A DNA stretch of 64,000 bases, taken from contig NZ_FREX01000008.1 of NCBI RefSeq assembly GCF_900143565.1, positions 225,762 through 289,761 on the forward strand. The letters run 5' to 3'. The position numbers and the translations under genes were made by a program. Below are positions 35,828 to 44,814 of this stretch, piece after piece (positions within the stretch are counted from its first letter, which is position 1; each line of letters begins with the position of its first letter). The DNA is from Pseudovibrio sp. Alg231-02 (GTDB lineage: Bacteria; Pseudomonadota; Alphaproteobacteria; Rhizobiales; Stappiaceae). The notes under the pieces are model-generated. The model searched no databases, had not been told where the DNA came from, and worked only from the letters and a program-made list of their open reading frames with translations.

Positions 35828-37219
35828 ATGGACTATATTGCTAATCTTCCGCCCACTCATGTTCTGCAAGAAAAGGATGCTGCCCACCATCTGCATCCGT
35901 TTACAGATACCAAGTCCCTCAACGCTAAGGGGACACGTGTGATTACGCGGGCTGATGGTGTTTATCTTTGGGATTCTGAGGGCAACAAGATCCTGGATGG
36001 AATGGCGGGGCTTTGGTGCGTGAATGTGGGGTATGGCCGCAAAGAGATTATCGAAGCGGTTCACCGGCAGATGCAACAACTGCCTTATTACAATACGTTT
36101 TTCCAGAGTTCTCATCCGCCTGCGATTGCCCTTGCTGAAAGGATCTCTAATCTGGCGCCGGATCATCTGGACCATGTATTTTTTGCGGGCTCAGGCTCTG
36201 AAGCCAATGACACCGTCGTTCGAATGGTACGCCATTACTGGGCCAGTGAAGGCAAACCGACCAAGAAGACGATCATCTCCCGTCATAATGCTTATCACGG
36301 CTCTACCATGGCCGGTGCGAGCTTGGGCGGTATGAGTGCGATGCACGCGCAAGGTGGGCTGCCTATCCCTGACATCACTCACATCAACCAGCCTTACTGG
36401 TATGGTGAAGGTGGGGACCTGGATCCTGCCGAGTTTGGCCTGATGCGCGCGCGTGAGCTTGAGGCTGAGATTGATCGTCTTGGCGAAGACAATGTGGCAG
36501 CCTTCATCGGGGAGCCTATTCAGGGGGCAGGCGGTGTTGTTATTCCGCCGGAGACCTATTGGCCAGAGATTCAGCGTATCTGCCGTGAACGCAACATCCT
36601 GCTGATTGCTGATGAGGTGATTTGCGGGTTTGGGCGTACGGGGAACTGGTTTGGCTCACAGACTTTCAACTTCAAGCCGGATCTGATGCCGATTGCCAAG
36701 GGGCTTTCCTCTGGTTATCTGCCGATTGGTGCGGTTGTGGTGAGTGAGAAGGTTGCCAAGGGCTTTATTGAGCATGGCGGCGAGTTCTATCACGGATTTA
36801 CTTACTCTGCGCATCCTGCAGCTTGCGCAGCAGCACTTGCGAACCTTGATATCATTGAAAATGAGCGACTGCCTGAAAAGGTTGCGAATGATACAGGGCC
36901 GTATCTGGCTGAAAAGTGGAAAGCTCTCGGCGAGCATCCGCTGGTCGGCGAGGCGCGTATTTGTGGCTTGGTTGGTGCTTTGGAACTTTCACCGGATAAG
37001 GCGCGTCGTGCTCGGTTTGAAGCTGAAAAAGGCACTGTTGGGACGATCTGCCGAGATCATTGCTTTGAGAGTGGCTTGGTGATGCGCCACGTTGGCGACA
37101 GTATGATCATCTCGCCGCCACTTGTGATTTCGCGCAGTGAGGTGGATGAGTTGATTGAGAAAGCGCATCGTGCGTTGGATCTGACGGCTGCTGATGTTAC
37201 TGCCCAAGGCATCAACTAG
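35828..37219 (+). CDS. Class III aminotransferase (putrescine/GABA-type)
   Basis: A 463-residue pyridoxal-phosphate enzyme: substrate region GMAGLWCVNVGYG, cofactor phosphate loop GSGSEANDT, IADEVICGFGRTGNWFGS with the cofactor aspartate, and catalytic lysine K291 in AKGLSSGY. The subgroup resembles SpuC-type polyamine:pyruvate aminotransferases, which convert putrescine to 4-aminobutanal. Start ATG 35828 follows GGAAGGA by seven bases. It is next to PuuB and under the putative GntR palindrome. Confidence 0.9.
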   Translation: MDYIANLPPTHVLQEKDAAHHLHPFTDTKSLNAKGTRVITRADGVYLWDSEGNKILDGMAGLWCVNVGYGRKEIIEAVHRQMQQLPYYNTFFQSSHPPAIALAERISNLAPDHLDHVFFAGSGSEANDTVVRMVRHYWASEGKPTKKTIISRHNAYHGSTMAGASLGGMSAMHAQGGLPIPDITHINQPYWYGEGGDLDPAEFGLMRARELEAEIDRLGEDNVAAFIGEPIQGAGGVVIPPETYWPEIQRICRERNILLIADEVICGFGRTGNWFGSQTFNFKPDLMPIAKGLSSGYLPIGAVVVSEKVAKGFIEHGGEFYHGFTYSAHPAACAAALANLDIIENERLPEKVANDTGPYLAEKWKALGEHPLVGEARICGLVGALELSPDKARRARFEAEKGTVGTICRDHCFESGLVMRHVGDSMIISPPLVISRSEVDELIEKAHRALDLTAADVTAQGIN

Positions 37220-37242
37220 GTTTTGAGGAGGCTCAGGCTCGA

Positions 37243-38592
37243 TTGAGTTTGCACCGCATATTTCAAGAGGATGCATATGGAGAGCAATCGGTCGCCGAGA
37301 ATTTCTGGCATCGTTCGCTCTCTCCTCAGGCGCTTGGTGCGCCGCTTTCCGATGAACAGTCCTGTGAAGTTGCTGTTGTTGGAGGTGGATACGCAGGGCT
37401 GTCTGCAGCGTTGAAACTTGCGCAGCAGGGTGTCGATGTTGCGGTGCTGGATGCTCAACATATTGGATGGGGGGCTTCTGGTCGCAATGGTGGTTTTTGC
37501 TGTCTGGGCGGGACGATTGCAGATGATGCTGACTTGATTGATCGCTATGGGGAAGCGGATGCACGGCGGTATTTTTATGCAGAGCGTGCAGCCATTGATC
37601 TGGTTGCAGAGCTGTTAGAGCAGAACTCGATTGATGCTGATGTTGTTTCCAAAGGAGAAACGGTTCTTGCACACAAAGCTCGGCGTGTTGATCAGCTGAA
37701 AGATACAGCTGCAGACATACAAAAGCGCTATGGGATCAGCTGCACCTTTCATGACAAAGATGAACTTGCAGAGCTTGGGATGACGGCCTCTGGGCTTTCT
37801 TCTGGGCTGACAATTCCAATCGGGTTTGCGCTGCATCCTTACAAATATGCGCGTGGTCTTGCTAAGGCTGTGAAGGCGCAAGGAGGCCGGTTTTATGAAC
37901 AGACCTCTGTGCTCGGCATTACTCCTGCTGCAGATGGGCAGTATGTCCTGAAAGCAAGAACTGGCCAGTTGCGTGCGCAAAAAATACTTTTGGCGACCAA
38001 TGGCTATTCCTCTGAAAATATGCCGGAGTGGATGGCTGGAAAATATCTTCCGATACAATCTAACATTTTGATGTCGCGCGTTCTTTCTGATGAGGAGTTG
38101 AAGCGTCAGGGGTGGTTCTCTAGTCAGATGGCCTATGACACCCGGACTTTGCTGCATTACTTCCGTCTGCTCCCGGACAGGCGAATGCTCTTTGGTATGC
38201 GGGGAAGCGTAAGTGCTACGCCACATGCGCGAAAGCGTATGCGCACAGCTACACGGCGTGACTTTGAGCGGATGTTTCCTGAATGGGCGAAAGTTGAAAC
38301 GCCAGATTTCTGGTCTGGTCTTGCCTGTTTGACCCATAAACTCGTGCCATTTGCAGGTGCGGTTCCCAATACGCAGGGGCTTTACGCTGCTTTTGGTTAT
38401 CATGGGAATGGCGTTGCTATGGCCACTTATGCCGGGCAGCTGGTGGCAGCTGAGATCCTGGGTGAGGCAACAAAAATGCCTTACCCAAGTTTTATGAAGC
38501 TGGCGCCGACAGAGTTTCCTTTCAGGGCTATGCGCCGCCACCTGCTTGCTCTCAGCTACACCTGGTTTGAGTTGAAGGACAGATTACTCTGA
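37243..38592 (+). CDS. puuB: Gamma-glutamylputrescine oxidase-like FAD enzyme
   Basis: A 449-residue DAO-family flavoprotein with the ADP-binding VVGGGYAGLSAALKLAQQGVDVAVLDA motif (from about residue 44), the WGASGRNGGF loop and a C-terminal GYHGNGVAMATYAG FAD-closing motif, all usual in PuuB/OrdL proteins. It would oxidise gamma-glutamylputrescine to the aldehyde, the step after PuuA. It starts at TTG (37243 or 37249), with GGAGG upstream. Its end overlaps the convergent beta-glucosidase gene by nine bases. Confidence 0.87.
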   Translation: MSLHRIFQEDAYGEQSVAENFWHRSLSPQALGAPLSDEQSCEVAVVGGGYAGLSAALKLAQQGVDVAVLDAQHIGWGASGRNGGFCCLGGTIADDADLIDRYGEADARRYFYAERAAIDLVAELLEQNSIDADVVSKGETVLAHKARRVDQLKDTAADIQKRYGISCTFHDKDELAELGMTASGLSSGLTIPIGFALHPYKYARGLAKAVKAQGGRFYEQTSVLGITPAADGQYVLKARTGQLRAQKILLATNGYSSENMPEWMAGKYLPIQSNILMSRVLSDEELKRQGWFSSQMAYDTRTLLHYFRLLPDRRMLFGMRGSVSATPHARKRMRTATRRDFERMFPEWAKVETPDFWSGLACLTHKLVPFAGAVPNTQGLYAAFGYHGNGVAMATYAGQLVAAEILGEATKMPYPSFMKLAPTEFPFRAMRRHLLALSYTWFELKDRLL

Positions 38593-39990
38593 GGTTTCCT
38601 GCATCTCACTCTGCAGTTGGTTGGCAACCATGGAGTAAAGTCTGCCGCTTTGCTTGATGGTGCGTTTCTGGGTTTCAAAATCAACGTGGATCAGGCCAAA
38701 GCGCGGGAGATACCCTTCGGCCCATTCGAAGTTGTCCATGAGTGTCCAACAGAAATATCCTTTTAGTGGTATTCCATCTTCAATCGCTCTGGCTGCCTGC
38801 TTCAGATGGGACAGAACGTAGGTGCTGCGATCCCAATCCCGAATGCTTCCATCTGTTTCCAGAGTATCGGAGAAGGCGGCTCCGTTTTCGGTTATGAAGA
38901 GCTGTTTCGGAGCATAGTTGGTGTTTACATACTGCAGAATGTCATAGAGGCACTCGGGATGAACTTCCCAGCCCATCTGGGTGTATTGGCCTTCTGGTAG
39001 GTGGCGCTTGAAGTTGACTGGTGCGAACTCGGTGCCATTCTTGATGATAGATCTGCGGTAGATGTTGATGCCGAGGTAATCCAGAGGTTGGGCAATCTCC
39101 TGAAGGTCTGTCACCTCAATATGAGGAAGGACAGTCTTGTATGTCTCAAGCATGTCATCTGGATATTGACCTTTAAAGATGGCATCCAGATACCAGCGGT
39201 TCTGACAGCCTTCAAAGCGTCGAGCTGCATCAATATCTGTAATGGCGTCGCTGGCTGGGGTGACTGGATTCAAATCCAGAACAATGCCGATTTGAGCGTC
39301 AGGTACGTTCTTGCGGATGATTGGAACAGCTCTGCCATGAGCCAGGAGGGCGTGGTGACTTGCCGCCAGTGCTGCTTTTGCGCCGCCGCCGAGGCCGGGT
39401 GCGTCCTCCTTCAATCCATAGCCCCACCATGTGAAGGTGAAGAGCTCGTTGAATGTGGTCCAGTGTTTGATTTTAGAGCCAAGTCGTTTCGTGGTGATAT
39501 CGACGTAATTGATATAGTCGTCTACCAGCCCTCTACGCAGCCAGCCGTCGCCTTCTTCTTGCAGGGCAAGCGGTAAGTCCCAATGGTACAGGGTTGCGTA
39601 GGGTGTGATGCCGGCTTTCAGCAGTAAGTCGGTCAGGCGCTCATAGAAGGCCAGGCCCTCTTCATTGATCGGCCCACGGCCATTGGGAAGGATGCGCGAC
39701 CAGCAGATGGAGAAGCGATAGGCCGTGAGACCGAGCTCTTTCATCAAGGCGATGTCTTCTTCCAGCCGGTGGTAATGATCACAGGCTATGTCGCCGTTGG
39801 TACCGTCTGCAATATTGCCGGGAATGTGGGTGAAGTGATCCCATACAGTAGGGCCGCGACCGCCTTCGTTGACGGCACCTTCAATTTGATAAGACGCAGT
39901 TGCGGCTCCCAGAACCATGTCTTTTGGGAACTTGATTGAGTTTGCCAGCTGTTGGAGATGCTGCAGTTTACTAGTGTGATTTGCGCTCAT
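38584..39990 (-). CDS. Glycoside hydrolase family 1 beta-glucosidase
   Basis: A 468-residue GH1 enzyme. The acid/base glutamate is E182 in TFNE and the nucleophile is E368 in ITENG. The N-terminal FPKDMVLGAATASYQIEGA and C-terminal GYFCWTLMDNFEW are family signatures. No signal peptide, so it acts in the cytoplasm on imported beta-glycosides. It starts 20 bases inside the end of the upstream permease gene, an unusual coupling of a sugar hydrolase with an amino-acid-type transporter. Confidence 0.95.
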   Translation of the reverse strand: MSANHTSKLQHLQQLANSIKFPKDMVLGAATASYQIEGAVNEGGRGPTVWDHFTHIPGNIADGTNGDIACDHYHRLEEDIALMKELGLTAYRFSICWSRILPNGRGPINEEGLAFYERLTDLLLKAGITPYATLYHWDLPLALQEEGDGWLRRGLVDDYINYVDITTKRLGSKIKHWTTFNELFTFTWWGYGLKEDAPGLGGGAKAALAASHHALLAHGRAVPIIRKNVPDAQIGIVLDLNPVTPASDAITDIDAARRFEGCQNRWYLDAIFKGQYPDDMLETYKTVLPHIEVTDLQEIAQPLDYLGINIYRRSIIKNGTEFAPVNFKRHLPEGQYTQMGWEVHPECLYDILQYVNTNYAPKQLFITENGAAFSDTLETDGSIRDWDRSTYVLSHLKQAARAIEDGIPLKGYFCWTLMDNFEWAEGYLPRFGLIHVDFETQKRTIKQSGRLYSMVANQLQSEMQETSE

Positions 39991-41635
39991 AACGTCTCTC
40001 AATTGATTTGATTATGCTGGCAGCGCCCAGAGTGAGGACGACATAAAGAATTGCAGCGGAGTTGAATGGGGCAAATGGCAGGAAGCTGCTCGCCTGAAAC
40101 TCTCTCATACGCTGTGTAACGTCGCGAACAGAGAGGATCGACAGCAGAGAGGTGTCCTTCAACATGGCGATGAACTCATTGCCAAGTGGCGGGATCACAA
40201 TGGACAAAGCTTGTGGGAGCACGACAAAGCGGGCGACTTTCCAACGGCTTAGGCCCAAACTCCGTGCGGCTTCAATCTGTCCTTTGGGGACGGCTAAAAT
40301 GCCGGCCCGGAAAATTTCGGCCATGTAGGCGGAATAGCCAATGGAGATGGCGACGATGCCGCGGGTCATGTTGGGCAGATTGATTATGCCGTCTGATGCA
40401 CTTTTGAGGGCTCCGCTGAGAGGGAGACCTACATAGAGGATGATCACCAACATTGGGATGCCGCGGACGGTGTCTATGAAGAACTCTGCCGCAATGGCGA
40501 GTGGGTGTTCGTTGCGATAAAAGGAGCAGCTCACCAGCAGCATGGTGAAGAAGCCAAGCACGCCAAACGTGATGGCGGGATACTTGCTCTCATCCGGCAA
40601 GAAGGATGTCTGCCAGAGGAGATTTGCATTTGTTGGAACGGCTTCAGTTGGAATGAAAGCTGCCGATACACGTTCGTTCTTTTCAACGGTGACCAGCGCA
40701 TGGCTTGGGTCCTTCACACTGCGGATGTCGATACTGGTGTGATCTGCGCCATCATATTCGCCAAAGCGGATTTGGTCGGTGATTGACTGCGGGGTGCCTT
40801 TGATGATGGCAACGCGGCCTTCCAAGGTTCCGATCAGGCTGTAGGACTGCTGCGGTTGCAGGGCGAAGACAGCGCAGAGACCGAAGAAGATGAGAGCGGC
40901 AACGGCGTAGAAGAGGTTGGTATGCTTCTTCTTTTCCAGGCTTTGCAGACCTGCCCAGATGAGGCCTAAGACCATTGAGGCAAAGTAAGCAAAGAATGCT
41001 GCGCGGAGGGTGACCATCAAACCGGCAGCGAACCCTGCGTGGGCGACAAAGAGAATGTAAAAAGCACCGAGTAAGTTGGTCAGGAGCAGCAGGGGCAGCG
41101 TGTATCTGCTTATGGAAACAAACGCTTGCTTTGATTTACTGAAGTAATGAAACAGTAGGATGCCAAGTGAAGCAATCAGGTAAATGAAGGCGGCTTTGGA
41201 GAAAATGCCAAGCACTAAGTTTTGAGCTTCTGGTGTGAGTTGGCGTGGTCTGACTGCTTTTTGGATGAGGTCAGATGTGTAGGGATCAACACTGTTGGCG
41301 ATGACAGAGTCAACAAAGACTGACAGGTCTATGGTGTTGGTTGCGATTAGCGCCAGAAGGGCAAAATAGATAATGAATGCAGAGTTTTGGCCAAGTTTGT
41401 TGGCTTTGCTTGGCTCGGTGCCTTTCAGCAGGGAGTAGGCAAGCCAAAAACCTGCGGTGAAGATGACCAGCAGGCACAGGAAGCCTGCAAACAATGTACT
41501 TGCGTTTTCTCCGATGCCGACGATTGCGAAGATCGAGCGCTTGTAGTTGTTGGTTGAGACAAACAGGTAGATTATGAAGGGCATGGTAGCAATGAGGATG
41601 ACATTGCTGGGCCGCAGTGTTTTTAAGACATTCAC
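39971..41635 (-). CDS. Polar amino-acid-type ABC permease with long N-terminal membrane extension
   Basis: A 554-residue membrane protein. The last about 215 residues form a HisM/GlnP permease domain (FIDTVRGIPMLVIILYVGLPL, then the coupling loop EAARSLGLSRWKVARFVVLPQAL). The first about 260 residues add seven or eight hydrophobic helices, followed by a soluble, probably periplasmic segment of about 80 residues before the permease domain. Typical permeases of this kind are 220-240 residues. It is 123 bases downstream of the binding-protein gene; no ATPase gene accompanies them. Confidence 0.85.
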   Translation of the reverse strand: MNVLKTLRPSNVILIATMPFIIYLFVSTNNYKRSIFAIVGIGENASTLFAGFLCLLVIFTAGFWLAYSLLKGTEPSKANKLGQNSAFIIYFALLALIATNTIDLSVFVDSVIANSVDPYTSDLIQKAVRPRQLTPEAQNLVLGIFSKAAFIYLIASLGILLFHYFSKSKQAFVSISRYTLPLLLLTNLLGAFYILFVAHAGFAAGLMVTLRAAFFAYFASMVLGLIWAGLQSLEKKKHTNLFYAVAALIFFGLCAVFALQPQQSYSLIGTLEGRVAIIKGTPQSITDQIRFGEYDGADHTSIDIRSVKDPSHALVTVEKNERVSAAFIPTEAVPTNANLLWQTSFLPDESKYPAITFGVLGFFTMLLVSCSFYRNEHPLAIAAEFFIDTVRGIPMLVIILYVGLPLSGALKSASDGIINLPNMTRGIVAISIGYSAYMAEIFRAGILAVPKGQIEAARSLGLSRWKVARFVVLPQALSIVIPPLGNEFIAMLKDTSLLSILSVRDVTQRMREFQASSFLPFAPFNSAAILYVVLTLGAASIIKSIERRYERKSH

Positions 41636-41758
41636 GGGATTCCTCCACTCACATCAATGACTTGATGCGTTCCGTGGATCGCTTCAAAATATTGGGAGAG
41701 CGGGCTGCTCACATTGAACAGTCCCGCCCGGAGGTTTAGGCATGGTGCCTAAAAGAGA

Positions 41759-42511
41759 TTAGTTCTCAACACCCCAGTATTTGGCAGTGAGGGCATCCCA
41801 TGTGCCGTCTGCTTTGATTTGCTCAAGGCCTTCGTTGATGGCGTCGACCATTGGTGAGCCTTTTTGGAAGACGATGCCGAGCGGGTCAGATTCCAGTCCT
41901 TTGATCGCGGCTGTCAGTTCGCCAGCAAACTCCTGCTCGTAGGCATGGGCGGAGGTGCCGTCGATGATCACGCCGTCTACGTCAGCGTTCTGAAGGGCGA
42001 GAATGGCGGCTGCGAATGTGTCGTAAAGGCGTGTGTTCTCACGTGTAACGAGTTTTTCGGCCAGCTGAGCGTTGGTGGTTCCGGTCTGTGCGGCCAGTGT
42101 TTTACCACCGCTCTGGAACCCTTCAAGAGATGTGCCTTCGTCTTCTACACGCAGCAGGATAGCTTGGCTGACGACAAGGTAAGGCTCTGAAAAGTCCATG
42201 GTTTTCTTGCGCTCATCGGTGATGGACACGCCTGAGACAACAACGTCAAACTCACCTTGGACAAGTGCGGCGAAGATACCGTCCCAGGCGGTTGTTACGA
42301 ACTCGGCCTTGCAGTTAATCTTCGCGCAGATGGCATCCATGATATCTACATCAAAGCCAACGATTTCACCGGTTCTCTCATCAACGGTTTCCATTGGCGG
42401 GTAGGTGGTATCAGAGCCAACTTTGAGAACTTTCCCTTCCAGATCAGCGGCTTGTGCGCTCGCTATCACCATGGTGCCAAGAACAGATGCGGCAATAATT
42501 TCACGTAACAT
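41759..42511 (-). CDS. Polar amino-acid-type periplasmic binding protein
   Basis: A 250-residue family 3 solute-binding protein. The signal peptide ends in IASAQA, then KVLKVGSDTTYPPMETVDERTGEIVGFDVDIMDAI, the conserved start of cystine/glutamine/lysine binding proteins; a TAWDGIFAALVQGEFDVVVSGVSITDERKK segment follows. It captures the substrate for the long permease downstream. The ligand cannot be read from sequence, and the beta-glucosidase in the same operon makes a glycosylated compound possible. Confidence 0.9.
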   Translation of the reverse strand: MLREIIAASVLGTMVIASAQAADLEGKVLKVGSDTTYPPMETVDERTGEIVGFDVDIMDAICAKINCKAEFVTTAWDGIFAALVQGEFDVVVSGVSITDERKKTMDFSEPYLVVSQAILLRVEDEGTSLEGFQSGGKTLAAQTGTTNAQLAEKLVTRENTRLYDTFAAAILALQNADVDGVIIDGTSAHAYEQEFAGELTAAIKGLESDPLGIVFQKGSPMVDAINEGLEQIKADGTWDALTAKYWGVEN

Positions 42512-42574
42512 ATTATGCTCTCCTCATAATTTTGCTTGGCTCAGCCAGAGCGCTGGGCCGTGTGCGTCTGAAGC

Positions 42575-43603
42575 CTAAGGTTTCAGGCGGTCGTCCTGCC
42601 GTTCGATCAGTTGTGGCATGACCATTCTTTGGAGGTCTTGTGCCGGCTCTCCCTCTATGCGGCGAATGATGAACTCGCCGAGAGCCTTGCTGGTTTCTTC
42701 AATGGGCAGGAAATATGTCGTGATTGGTGGGGTGAAGTATGCACTGACATTGATGTCGTCGGTGGCGTTCACAATCGCATCCTTGCCGAACTTTATGCCC
42801 AGTTCGTAAAAGGCGGAGAGCACGCCGAGTGCGCTGGCTTCGTTGGCGCAAATATAGGCTGTTGGTTTTTTGTCGTGATTATACAGGGCCTTAACGGTCG
42901 CTTTGCCGAACTCCGGTGTAAGCGGGCCTGTTGCGATGAATTCAGTTTGGACGTCTATCCCCGCGTCTTGCAGGGCGCGGATGTAGCCGCGTTGGCGTTG
43001 TTTGGAGTACATCAGCTCGTCTGGCGGGTTGATGGAGACGATGTTGGCGTGGCCGAGCTGGATGAGGCGGGTGGTGGCTTTTTGGGACATTTCCTGCGAG
43101 TTCGCATCCACATAGGAATAGGGAGTGAAGTGCTCACTCATGCCGTATGTGACGAAGGGAAAGTCCTTTTCCAGCATATAACTGATGCGGGCGTCATCGG
43201 GGCGGGTGCCTGAAATGATGATGCCGTCGGCCAAACGCTGTTCTACAATATTTCGAATTTCCTGAAAACTGCTGGCAAAATCATCAACCGGATAGATCGC
43301 CGCTCGGTACATGGTGCCGCGCAGAGCGCCCATTATGCCATTGAGAATATTAGTATATTCGACACCTTCCCACTCATGGCTGCCAGTGGTGGGAGTGGTC
43401 ATGACGACGGCGACAGAGTAAGTGCGACCGGTGCGCAGGCGGAGGCCGTCGAGGTTGCGGACGTAGCCGATTTCCTCGGCGATCTGGCGAACGCGCTGTT
43501 TGGTCTTGTCCTTGACTGAAGAGCAATCCTTCAATGCTCTTGAGACGGTACCAACCGACAGTTCTGCTTTTTGAGCGATGGTTTTGATTGTTGCGCGTGC
43601 CAC
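42575..43603 (-). CDS. LacI-family transcriptional regulator
   Basis: A 342-residue LacI/GalR repressor. The helix-turn-helix and hinge (ATIKTIAQKAELSVGTVSRALKD) fill the first about 55 residues, and a periplasmic-binding-protein-like sensor domain follows (from GRTYSVAVVMTT). It is 63 bases ahead of the binding-protein gene on the same strand and probably heads that operon. A palindrome at 43653 is a candidate autoregulatory site. Sensor ligand unknown, probably a sugar or glycoside. Confidence 0.92.
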   Translation of the reverse strand: MARATIKTIAQKAELSVGTVSRALKDCSSVKDKTKQRVRQIAEEIGYVRNLDGLRLRTGRTYSVAVVMTTPTTGSHEWEGVEYTNILNGIMGALRGTMYRAAIYPVDDFASSFQEIRNIVEQRLADGIIISGTRPDDARISYMLEKDFPFVTYGMSEHFTPYSYVDANSQEMSQKATTRLIQLGHANIVSINPPDELMYSKQRQRGYIRALQDAGIDVQTEFIATGPLTPEFGKATVKALYNHDKKPTAYICANEASALGVLSAFYELGIKFGKDAIVNATDDINVSAYFTPPITTYFLPIEETSKALGEFIIRRIEGEPAQDLQRMVMPQLIERQDDRLKP

Positions 43604-43956
43604 GAAATGAAATCCGACAGATTGGGCTCTTCCAGACTCAGAAGAGCAATAATTGAAACGTTTGTATTTTAGGGATCAAAATTTATTTCTGTCAAGAATG
43701 GCTAAAAATATAGATTTTTTCGAATGATTTGTAATTTTATAATTACGCAAAGAATACGTTTTAATTTTTGCGTTGCAATGTGCGTTGCTATGTAAAATTT
43801 GCGCTGAAAGGGTAGGAGGATACGTTCATCGGTATTTCATTGAGGCGCGCATATGTGCTGCGACTGCAAGTGGTGTTGAGGGAAGATGAAGGCGGGGATA
43901 AAAGGGAGAGTTAAGGGGGATAAGGGCCACAGCGTGTGTGACCCTTTTTGTTTGAT
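43604..43956. promoter_or_regulatory. 353-base intergenic region with candidate LacI operator
   Basis: An AT-rich stretch with no gene that I can support. TTGAAACGTTTGT at 43653-43665 contains the palindrome AAACGTTT typical of LacI-family operators, about 50 bases before the lacI start. The middle (43680-43760) is very AT-rich and may hold the lacI promoter. The right end holds the terminator of the kinase operon (43924-43944). Confidence 0.5.
43924..43944 (-). terminator. Terminator of the leftward sugar operon
   Basis: An 8-bp stem GGGTCACA/TGTGGCCC on the minus strand, 13 bases after the kinase stop. The one non-Watson-Crick position is a G-U pair on the minus transcript but a C-A mismatch on the plus, which points to leftward use. 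The run after the stem on the minus strand is TTATCC, so it is a weak terminator. Confidence 0.5.
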
Positions 43957-44814
43957 TTAAGGTGCGCCGCCGATGCGCATAACGGCTGCTGCACCGCACT
44001 TGTTACCGTCGTGTAGGCAGGTCTTGATGTCTGCACCGCGGAGCCATGAGCTCAGGAAACCAGCGTTGAAGGCATCTCCGGCGCCTGTTGTATCGACAAC
44101 AGGGACGGGGTTTGCAGCAACGGTGATCTCGCCGTCCTTAGTGATGGCGGTTGCGCCTGCCTTACCCTTTTTGACGACTGTGAGTGTCGGGCAGTTGGCT
44201 GGCTCTTTCAGGTAGCCCAAATGCTCTGCTTCCATCTCGTTTGGCAGAAACAGATCCACTTGCGCGATGAGGTTCTGAACGTTGCCATTTAAGAGGCAGT
44301 TCTGATCCCATGAGCAATCCAAAGAAACCGTCATGCCTGCGGCTTTGGCGATCTCCAGAAGTTCCGGAAGTTCCTGCAGCGTTGCCAGCTCTCCAATGTG
44401 GAGGTGTCTGGCTTTTGATGTGCTGAACGCGTCCAGCATGTCTCTTGGGACTGCGGTACCATTGCGCTTTGTCAGGAAGGCGCGGTCTTCCTGACAACCG
44501 ATGACGGCTGTTACCTGAGCACCGTTTGCGGTGTTGAATGGCGACAGGCTCAGGTCAACGCCGCTGCGCTGCATCTTGTCTAAAATCGCAGAGCCAAACG
44601 GGCCGCCTGGCATGGAGGCCAGAAGGGTCGTTTTGTGGCCCAATGCGGAAAGGTTGGCAGCGGTGATGAAACCGCCGCCTCCGGGTTCAACTGCCAGTTC
44701 TTCGGCGTAGGTTTCTTCGCCTAGTCTTGGCAGTTCGGTGAGCCCAGTAAAGATGAGGTCGCAATAAACTCGTCCCGCACAGACGATTGCCCCATCGGTT
44801 TGTTTTGAGATCAC
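43957..44814 (-). CDS. PfkB-family sugar/nucleoside kinase
   Basis: A 285-residue ribokinase-fold kinase. The glycine-rich start region PGGGGFITAANLSALGHKTTLLASMPGG and the catalytic/anion-hole motif DTTGAGDAFNAGF near the C-terminus are both intact. It phosphorylates a sugar or sugar acid, or possibly a nucleoside. It is the last gene of the operon and overlaps the ATPase gene by four bases, so its substrate should derive from the solute that the importer brings in. Confidence 0.9.
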   Translation of the reverse strand: MISKQTDGAIVCAGRVYCDLIFTGLTELPRLGEETYAEELAVEPGGGGFITAANLSALGHKTTLLASMPGGPFGSAILDKMQRSGVDLSLSPFNTANGAQVTAVIGCQEDRAFLTKRNGTAVPRDMLDAFSTSKARHLHIGELATLQELPELLEIAKAAGMTVSLDCSWDQNCLLNGNVQNLIAQVDLFLPNEMEAEHLGYLKEPANCPTLTVVKKGKAGATAITKDGEITVAANPVPVVDTTGAGDAFNAGFLSSWLRGADIKTCLHDGNKCGAAAVMRIGGAP

